This document shows positions 57,326 to 64,000 of a stretch of DNA of 64,000 bases, piece by piece (within the stretch, counting starts at the first letter, position 1; each line of letters begins with the position of its first letter). The stretch spans positions 1,867,501-1,931,500 of the forward strand of contig JAHRBS010000014.1 of assembly GCA_024305745.1 (NCBI GenBank). Direction: 5' to 3'. Position numbers and translations under genes: made by a program. A model generated the notes under the pieces. That model did not search any database. It was not told the origin of the DNA and saw only the letters and a list, made by a program, of their open reading frames with translations. Origin of the DNA: Polyporus tsugae (Eukaryota; Basidiomycota; Agaricomycetes; Polyporales; Polyporaceae).

Positions 57326-58366
57326 TTAGGTCAAAACTACTTCACGAGCACCGGCGTACCCACACCCTTTCCCTTTCCCCTCATACGGTATGCACTTTTG
57401 ACCCTCTGTGTTGGCCTAGCATAGTGCGCGCTCTAGTCACACCATCGGACGTGGTCTTGATTTAACTCGAGGCTTGCCACTTTTAGTGGTACAGTGCGCG
57501 GAAAGCTCCTAACCCGAGACCCCGGCACTGACAGAAGTGGTCCGCCTCACGGCGTGGGAGGCTAGAGAAAGGCGGCAAAACAAAGCCAAGGCAGGACACC
57601 CCTGGGCTTGTGTCCCTTGAGGTTAAGACACAGCAATAGGCCGAGGAGGCTGAGCAGACGGTGTTGGGTTGTGCACCAGCCGTCCATCGTTCCTGGATAG
57701 GAAGCGAGACACTTCATCCTGGCTTGCAAAGAGTTCGCGCACACCTTTCACCCCTTTGAAGTCCAGGACAAGTACTGGGATAAGGACAAGAAACAGTGGT
57801 CTGTCTGTGTAACACAACTGTGCCCACACCGGAGTCGTACTTGGAGACCTATTCCTAAGGCAGTCAAAGGTCTCGCACCTCGACTCATCACTACTGAAGA
57901 GCAAACAACCCTTATCCTTGCACACATCGCCAGACCCCCTACATCTGCCTTTCGTGACCCCAAATGTCCACCTCTTCGCCAAGTGGCAGCAGTTGCAACT
58001 AGTAACCCTGCATCTCATCCTGTGTCCCGCCCAACCTCACGTCCAACCTCTTAGCCCCAAAGTCGCAAGCCGACCCCCACTGGGACTCCGTCCGCATCCC
58101 CTCATCTTGGAGGACTAACCCTCCAGACCACTGCCGAGCTTGTTAGACAACGGCTTGCATCCCGCACCTCCAATTCCCCCATCGCTTCGACCTCAGCACT
58201 ACCCAAGGTTGAAGCAGAACCCGAGCAAGAGGACTCAAACCCTGCAGTCGAGGAGGAACCCAAACAAGAAACCATAGTTCTCAACACCCCAACACCTCCA
58301 TCCTCACCACCCTCATCGTCCTCTTCCGCTTCGCCCTCATTGCGAGCACTGTCACCCGCTCCCACC
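57326..58366 (+). other. Element leader and decayed coding part upstream of gag
   Basis: The gag reading frame is largely open upstream of the gag ATG. From about 57701 it reads FILACKEFAHTFHPFEVQ, DKYWDKDKKQWSVCVTQL and RLITTEEQTTLILAHIARPP, but is interrupted by TAG at 57698-57700 and 58052-58054. From 58055 it is open into gag as a Pro/Ser/Glu-rich stretch. It is either a degenerate gag N-terminal extension or a separate 5' reading frame. The primer-binding site must start near 57326, but I could not match it to a tRNA. Confidence 0.5.
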
Positions 58367-59203
58367 ATGGCCACACCCACCCCCTTTGATGTCTCCAAAC
58401 TCCTCTCCCAGGTCGCCCCTCACAAGTACGATGGAAAGCTCGCGCAGGAAGGGCTCCGCTTTGTAGCCAATGCCCGCATCTACTATGATCTTCTCGAGGC
58501 GCAAGGTGTCGCGCACGAGATCCGCTGGATCACGATCCTCAATAAGTTGACCGGTGGCGCTGCTGAGTGGGCCGGCCCATACATTGTCACGGTGGCCAGC
58601 GGCAATGTTGCGTGGTCGGACTTTGCGGCCTTTGAAGGGTCATTCAAGGTGCACTTCTGTGCTGCGAACAACGAGGAAGCGGCCATCGCAGAACTCGCCA
58701 AACTCTGCAAGGCTTCACATCGGCTTGGCACTGTCAAGGACTATACCAGTCAGTTCAACGCCATCGCTGCTCGCACCAGGTTCGGTGATGCAGACAAGCG
58801 CGAACGGTACCGCACAGCACTCCCTTACAAGATCAAGGATGCCTTCGCGACCACAGTGCACAACATCTCGGACCTCGCCAAGATCCAGAAAGTCGCGCTG
58901 CAGATGGATCAGCAACTTGCTGTGCGCGAGGAGGAACAGCCAAAGCAATTTGGATGGAAGAAGAAGGGCGAAAAGGCAGCCGCCTCTGGTTCGGGCAAGA
59001 AGAAGTTCGACAGAGAGTGCTGGAACTGCGGCGAGAAAGGACATCCCGCGTGGCGCTGCCCAAAGCCCAAAGTCGAGGGCCAACGGGCTGCCTCTTCTTC
59101 CTTATCCAGTACTGACGAGCTCATGACACTCAAGGCCCAGCTCAAGGCAATGGAGGAGAAGATCGCCGCCCTTACAGTGGTTGATAAGAAAGAGGGTTTT
59201 TGA
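58367..59203 (+). CDS. gag: gag: capsid/nucleocapsid with CCHC zinc knuckle
   Basis: ATG 58367 in a strong context (caccATGgcc), MATPTPFDVSKLLSQVAPHK. The retrotransposon gag-type capsid region (residues about 10-190) is followed by a Lys/Gly-rich linker and one zinc knuckle, CWNCGEKGHPAWRC (C-x2-C-x4-H-x4-C, from residue 218). Ends TGA 59201-59203 at the frameshift signal. 278 codons without internal stops. Packages element RNA in cytoplasmic particles. Confidence 0.9.
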   Translation: MATPTPFDVSKLLSQVAPHKYDGKLAQEGLRFVANARIYYDLLEAQGVAHEIRWITILNKLTGGAAEWAGPYIVTVASGNVAWSDFAAFEGSFKVHFCAANNEEAAIAELAKLCKASHRLGTVKDYTSQFNAIAARTRFGDADKRERYRTALPYKIKDAFATTVHNISDLAKIQKVALQMDQQLAVREEEQPKQFGWKKKGEKAAASGSGKKKFDRECWNCGEKGHPAWRCPKPKVEGQRAASSSLSSTDELMTLKAQLKAMEEKIAALTVVDKKEGF

Positions 59204-59238
59204 TTAGAACCGCATTGGATGCTGCGCGTGCTGGTTCT
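59194..59238 (+). promoter_or_regulatory. -1 ribosomal frameshift signal, gag to pol
   Basis: Slippery heptamer G GGT TTT (59194-59200) spans the last two sense codons of gag, immediately before its TGA. After a 5-nt spacer comes a stem: AGAACC (59206-59211) pairs with GGTTCT (59233-59238) and GCA (59212-59214) with TGC (59229-59231), with one bulged T. The -1 frame enters pol at TTT TTG ATT AGA. Confidence 0.85.
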
Positions 59239-62200
59239 TGTAGTAATAGTCAATTTTCTGTACTGGGTTCGTCGTTTGTATATGAAGTAAATCATGATGG
59301 GCAACACTTTCATATACCGGTACAGTTAATCGGCAAGCAGCGACATAAGGACATTGTAGCTATGGTAGATAGCAGTGCTACTACTAAGTTCCTACATAGA
59401 CGATTTGTAGAACAGAATAGAGTTACGACGAGGAAGTTGGCAAGGCCAATTCCTCTGTACAACATTGACGGTTCAGAAAACCGTGATGGTACGATCACAG
59501 AGGTTGCCGTGTTGGATATGGCAATCGGAGACCCCAGGGAGAAGGTGGTCTTTGTAGTGACAGATATAGGAGAAGAGGATGTCATCATCGGCCTGGACTG
59601 GCTACGCGAGCGCAACCCTGAAGTAGACTGGGAATGTGGCTCGCTGCACCTGTTGAGATGTCCAGAGACATGCCCGGCTAACCAGAGAACCTCTGAATCT
59701 GTCGAGACCAAAGCGCGTGATACGGAGGTACGGCTTATGGTGCGCCGTGGTCCTCGACGGGCAAAGAAGGTTAGGAAGGTTGGAAGGGTGTGTGCGGCTG
59801 TGCTGACTGAGGAGAAGGAGGAGGATAGGCCCTGGCCGCCAGGATTCCTGCCGCGGTGAGATGGAACTGAGACGTCTCTTCTCGATGCATGGGAGGATGG
59901 ACAACGTCTTTATGGTGCTCTGCAACTGTTTGCTTCAGCGACATACACATATTCGCAACAACTTGCTGAGCAAGAGTACCAGAAGAAGGAAGTCTGCCCC
60001 ATCAAAGAGATCGTACCCGAGCACTATCATGAATACTTACATGTGTTCTTGAAAGAGGTGTCCGAACATTTGCCAGAACATGGACCCTATGACCATGCAA
60101 TAGAGCTCGTGCCCGATGCAAAGATGTTCCATTCCCGTATGTACCCCCTATTGCCCAGCGAACAAGGAGAGCTTGACAAGTTTCTCACTGAGAACTTGGC
60201 CAAAGGCTATATTCAAGAGTCAAAGTCGCCGATGTCATTGCCATTCTTCTTTGTCAAGAAGAAGGATGGTAGCTTACGTCCAGTCCAGGACTATCAGCGA
60301 CTCAACGAGATCACCATTAAGAACCGTTACCCACTACCGTTGGTATCGGATCTGATGGATTGACTCAAGAAGGCCAAGTACTTCACAAAGCTCGATATTC
60401 GCTGGGGGTACAACAATGTGCGGGTTAAGGCCAGCGATGAGTGGAAGGCTGCCTTCATGACCAACCGAGGGCTGTTCGAACCAAGCGTCATGTTCTTTGG
60501 GCTAGCCAATTCACCCAGCACATTCTCTGCGCTTATGAACAACATCTTCAAGGACCTCATCATACTCAGCAAAGTCACTATCTACCTCAATGACATCCTT
60601 ATATTCACTGACAGTCTCAAGGAACACCACACATTGATGCGCGAGGTCCTGAAATGTCTTAAGGAGAACAATCTATTCTACAAGCCAGAGAAGTGCGAGT
60701 TCAAACAACCTAAGGTGGAATACCTTGGTGTACTTGTCTCAGAGAACTGCGTAGAGATGGACCCGGTGAAGGTGAAGGGTATCACAGATTGGCCTGTCCC
60801 TCAGAACGCCACAGATGTACGGAAGTTCTGCGGTTTCGCAAACTTCTATTGGTGGTTCATAAAGGACTTTAGTGCCATCTGCAAACCCTTGGATCGCCTC
60901 ATGGACAATGCGCCATGGCAATGGGGAGACGAAGAGCAGTCTGCCTTTGACGAACTCAAGTGCTGCTTCACCAGAAGCCCTGTCCTGACGATCTATGATC
61001 CAGACTGCAACACCCGCATCGAAGTCGATGCATCTGGCTTTGCTACGGGTGTGGTTCTATCTCAGGAGGGGGAAGATGGCAAATGGCACCCCATCGCTTT
61101 TCACTCCGAGTCGATGAACGATGCTGAACGCAACTACGAAATCTATGACAAGGAGATGCTCGCCATCATTCGTGCCCTGCAGGCTTGGTGTCACTATCTC
61201 GAGGGTCTCCCCAGTGTGTTCGAGATCTAGTCGGACCACAAGAACCTCGAGTATTGGCGCACAGCACAGAACCTCACACACAGGCAGGCACAATGGGCTC
61301 TCTATCTGTCATGATTTGACTTTGTCATCTCGCACAAGCCTAGGACGTCTAATGGTAGGGCCGATGCACTGTTAAGATGGCCCGACCACCAGCACAAGGA
61401 TGCAGATGACAATCTTGGTCGAGTCTTGTTGCAACCAGAATGTTTCCGGGTACTGGCAGCCAAGAGAGGGCATCTATCAGTGGTTCCAGAGAAGGCACTG
61501 CTTCAACGCATCTGCGAGTGCGGAGAGCGCGAGCAGGAGGTTGTGGAGGCACTCAGTAAACTGGACAAACTTGGACCAGCGCATCTTCAGAATGACTTGG
61601 TGGACTGGAACAGTGAGCAAGGCCTGCTACTGTACTGAGGCAAAGTCTATGTCCCCAAGGACGACGCACTATGTGCTGAGATTGTACACATCCACCACGA
61701 CCTCCTGCCCACTGGACACCCTGGGCAGTCGAAGACGTTGGAGTTGGTCATGCGAAACTACTGGTGGCCGGGCATGGCAAAGTTCATTAAGGATTACGTT
61801 GAGACCTGCAACACCTGTCACTGCGGCAAGGGTTCGCATGCCAAACCGCACGGTCCTCTTCAACCAAACGAAATCCCTGATGGCTTGGGCCAGATTGTGA
61901 CATGCGACTTCATCACTGGACTCCCAGAGGTGGATGGATACAACGCGCTTCAGCTCATCGCTGATCGGCATGGAAAGATGATACATCTTATTCCTTGCAC
62001 TGAGGAGATCGACACAGAAGGAGCTGCTGACAACTTCATCCGAGAACACTTTCGTCTTCATGGGCTGCCACGGAAGATCATCTCTGATCGTGGGCCCCAG
62101 TTCTCAAGCAAGCTCTTCCGCGCCGTACTCAAGGGACTTGGCATAGAAAGTGCAACATCCACAGCCTATCACCTGCAGACAGATGGGCAATTGGAACGAT

Positions 62201-62967
62201 GGAACCAGGAGATAGAGGCGTACCTTTGTATGTTCTGCTTGCAGCACCGCGATGACTGGGTCAAGTGGCTGCCGATTGCAGAGTTCCCCTTTAACTCGCA
62301 CCAGCACTTGTCAATGGATTATTCCCCGTTCTACCTCATGTACGGCTATGAACCCCAGTTTCACATTCCGATGTTGCCTACAGCGGTGCCTGCAGCTGAT
62401 GAATGCCGGGAGGAGTTGCGACAGGCACGAGAGGATGAAACTGCGGCCTTGACTCTAGCAGCTGAGCGGATGAAGGAGTACTATGATTGGTATGTCCGTG
62501 ACGCTCCAGATTTCAAGGAAGGCCAGAAGGTGTGGCTCGACACAAGGAACTTCTGCGTTCCTGGAGTCTCTCAGAAACTGGTGGATCGGTACACTGGCCC
62601 GTATCCAGTTGTATGCAAGGTGGGCAATCTGGCTTATGAGCTCAGACTCCCCAAGGACCTTGTAATCCACCCAGTATTCCACGTTTCTCTCTTGCTTCCG
62701 CACAAGGAGAGTCGACTCCCCGGTCATCACCCGGCAGAGCCAGTGGCAATTGAGGTGGAGGGGGAGGAAGAGTATGAAGTGGAGGAAGTGTTGGAGTTGC
62801 AGCAGTATGGGCGTTGGAAGAAACTGCAGTACCTCGTACACTGGAAGGGTTGGGGCCCTGAACACGACAGCTGGGAGGATGCAGTGGACCTTACAAACGC
62901 GCCGCAACTTGTGCAGAAATTCCATTCAACGCATGCAGAGGCGCCTGGTCCTCTCAAGAGGACTTAG
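59200..62967 (+). pseudogene. pol: pol: protease, RT, RNase H, integrase, chromodomain (five stops)
   Basis: One frame throughout, no indel seen. Protease MVDSSATTKFL (usual DSG is DSS) and VIIGLDWLRERNPEVDW. Reverse transcriptase FFVKKKDGSLRPVQDYQRLN, FGLANSPSTFSALMN and a YLND box in place of the catalytic YxDD. RNase H EVDASGFATG, YDKEMLAI and SDHKNLEYW. Integrase HHCC (IHHDLLPTGHP ... CNTCHC) and D-D-E (CDFITGLP, ISDRGPQF, ERWNQEIE). C-terminal chromodomain YEVEEVLELQQY to WEDAVDL. Stops: TGA 59857, TGA 60361, TAG 61228, TGA 61312, TGA 61636. Final stop TAG 62965-62967. Non-functional as read. Confidence 0.93.
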
Positions 62968-62986
62968 TCGTGAAGGCACGACCCTT

Positions 62987-62996
62987 AGGAGGGGGG
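62987..62996 (+). other. Polypurine tract
   Basis: AGGAGGGGGG, three bases before the 3' LTR: the plus-strand priming site expected for this element class. Confidence 0.8.
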
Positions 62997-62999
62997 TAT

Positions 63000-63445
63000 T
63001 GTCATGAACGTTCCATTCGGCGCCTGCTACCAGCACCTTAGTTTCCTTTTTCGGATGATCTACTTCTCACATTGTACTTATTGTTCTCCATTGCATTGTA
63101 TCTTGTCCTTTGTTCCTCAGCACAATAGCTCCTTATTGTCTGTCGTCGCTATTGTTCCATTCCCATTGTTCACCCATGTCCATAGTTACCTATTGTCCCC
63201 GGGTTCTCATTGTCCTCTATATGTATATAAGGACCTGTACTTTGCTGCCTGGAGACCTCAGTTTCAACCTCTTGTCTCCAGGTAAGCCTTGCTGTATTTT
63301 GCTTGTAGACATCTACTTACTCAATACATCTTGTCTCCAGCCCTGACCGTTGAGCCTTGCTCCGCTCTTGCTGCACAAGTGCTCGTCGATGCCCTTGCTC
63401 GTCTCGTAAGTCTCCCTGGTCCATACTCGACAGCCAGTCATAACA
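63000..63445 (+). repeat. 3' LTR
   Basis: TGTCATGAAC ... CATAACA, 446 bp, aligned without gaps to the 5' LTR. Confidence 0.95.
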
Positions 63446-64000
63446 TGAGACATCCTCAAGTTCCCTCGGTTGCGGGATCCAAGGCACATGCCATATGTTG
63501 CATGTGGCAGGGGCTTGTTCAACCATCTTCCAGACTAAAACATATCATCAGGTAAGATGCCGTGACGAGGCCTGCCCGAATTGTCTTCATTTTGCTTACC
63601 GTTTTGTTACCAGCCATGAGTATCTCCCCAAGCGATCCACGACGTCGACTCAGTACACGACACTCGTTGCAACGGACTTCACGTCCGACGAGAACCCTCG
63701 AGCCCCTTGCTCCATGGCTCATGCGCCCGGCGAACATGGAAGGGGTGGCGTCCGCGTGCGACGGTAACTTGGCTCCTGTTGATCATGAGCGTAGACTCGT
63801 AAACAGCGTGAACCCCTCGCATGGCACCGGCAGCGAATGCGGCAGCGACATACCGGTCGCAGAGACAGGTCCAGCCAGGTTCAGTCCATATGAAAACAAT
63901 AGTAAATATGGATAGCGGCTCGTATACGAGGTAGAGCGTGAAGGTGAACACAAAACAAACAACTATACGCAACAGGCCCGCGACATACATATGCCGCAGT
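63446..64000. other. Right edge; possible membrane-protein exon on the minus strand
   Basis: A minus-strand frame from about 63990 is strongly hydrophobic (LLRIVVCFVFTFTLYLVYEP, LSIFTIVFIWTEPGW), with a GTATGT donor-like site after CLCDR (near 63864). It could be an exon of a multipass protein that starts beyond the window. No family was recognised. Confidence 0.25.

Larger units (their letters stand above)
56880..63445 (+). mobile_element. Ty3/gypsy chromovirus, full length, defective
   Basis: 6566 bp with identical-length LTRs (446 bp), gag, and pol in the order protease, reverse transcriptase, RNase H, integrase, chromodomain, which defines the chromovirus branch of Metaviridae. By eye the LTRs differ at about 22 sites (near 5 percent), all but one transitions. 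Pol carries five in-frame stops. The flanks do not show a target duplication (GCGGC before, TGAGA after). Confidence 0.96.

Noticed and set aside
57326..57345. Primer-binding site for initiator tRNA-Met
   Set aside because: The sequence after the 5' LTR (TTAGGTCAAAACTACTTC) does not contain the usual TGGTATCAGAG-type complement; no tRNA could be assigned by eye.
63562..63915. Secreted small protein (117 codons, hydrophobic N-terminus) on the plus strand
   Set aside because: Begins at a non-ATG codon and overlaps a stronger hydrophobic minus-strand frame; no splice or promoter context.

Overview
The window is nuclear DNA of a filamentous basidiomycete, most likely a wood-decay agaricomycete. 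Nearly every gene is cut by 50-70 nt GT-AG introns, genes lie close together on both strands, and the content is typical: expanded BTB and F-box families, a fungal Ty3/gypsy chromovirus, a GH78 rhamnosidase and an agaricomycete-type orphan family. No bacterial operon, CRISPR, rRNA or convincing tRNA signal was seen. Exon boundaries are read by eye from splice sites, reading frame and protein similarity.

1-12 kb: the 5' part of glycogen phosphorylase (minus, cut by the window edge); a poorly resolved minus-strand gene; a conserved fungal hypothetical protein; about 2.6 kb of gene-poor DNA holding a perfect 15-bp hairpin; then a 14-TM-type MFS transporter whose third intron is about 860 bp, more than ten times the usual length.

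12-28.5 kb: four BTB/POZ genes on the same strand, sharing architecture, intron position and a C-terminal C-x5-C ... C-x2-C cysteine pattern. Between them lie OPI3 (phosphatidylcholine synthesis), two small hypothetical genes, a WGCTAC-rich repeat block with a 98-bp tandem duplication, and an aryl-alcohol-dehydrogenase-type aldo-keto reductase that appears broken by a 2-nt deletion.

29-41 kb: an F-box/LRR-like gene preceded by a (TCC)n tract, a secreted GH78 alpha-L-rhamnosidase, MCD4 (GPI-anchor ethanolamine phosphate transferase 1) and an NFKBIL1-like coiled-coil protein with a J-like C-terminus.

41.7-53.2 kb: an intact SAM methyltransferase, a 329-bp MITE candidate, a second F-box gene, a third F-box gene split by a 446-bp solo LTR with perfect 5-bp target duplication, a decayed copy of the methyltransferase, SRP9, and a mitochondrial 2-oxodicarboxylate carrier with two micro-exons (5 and 7 nt).

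54-64 kb: a decayed member of an agaricomycete orphan family, then a 6.57-kb Ty3/gypsy chromovirus (56880-63445) with two 446-bp LTRs, a textbook -1 frameshift signal between gag and pol, and five in-frame pol stops, all explicable as C:G to T:A transitions. The solo LTR inside the F-box gene belongs to the same family, so this element family has been active here and has directly inactivated a host gene.
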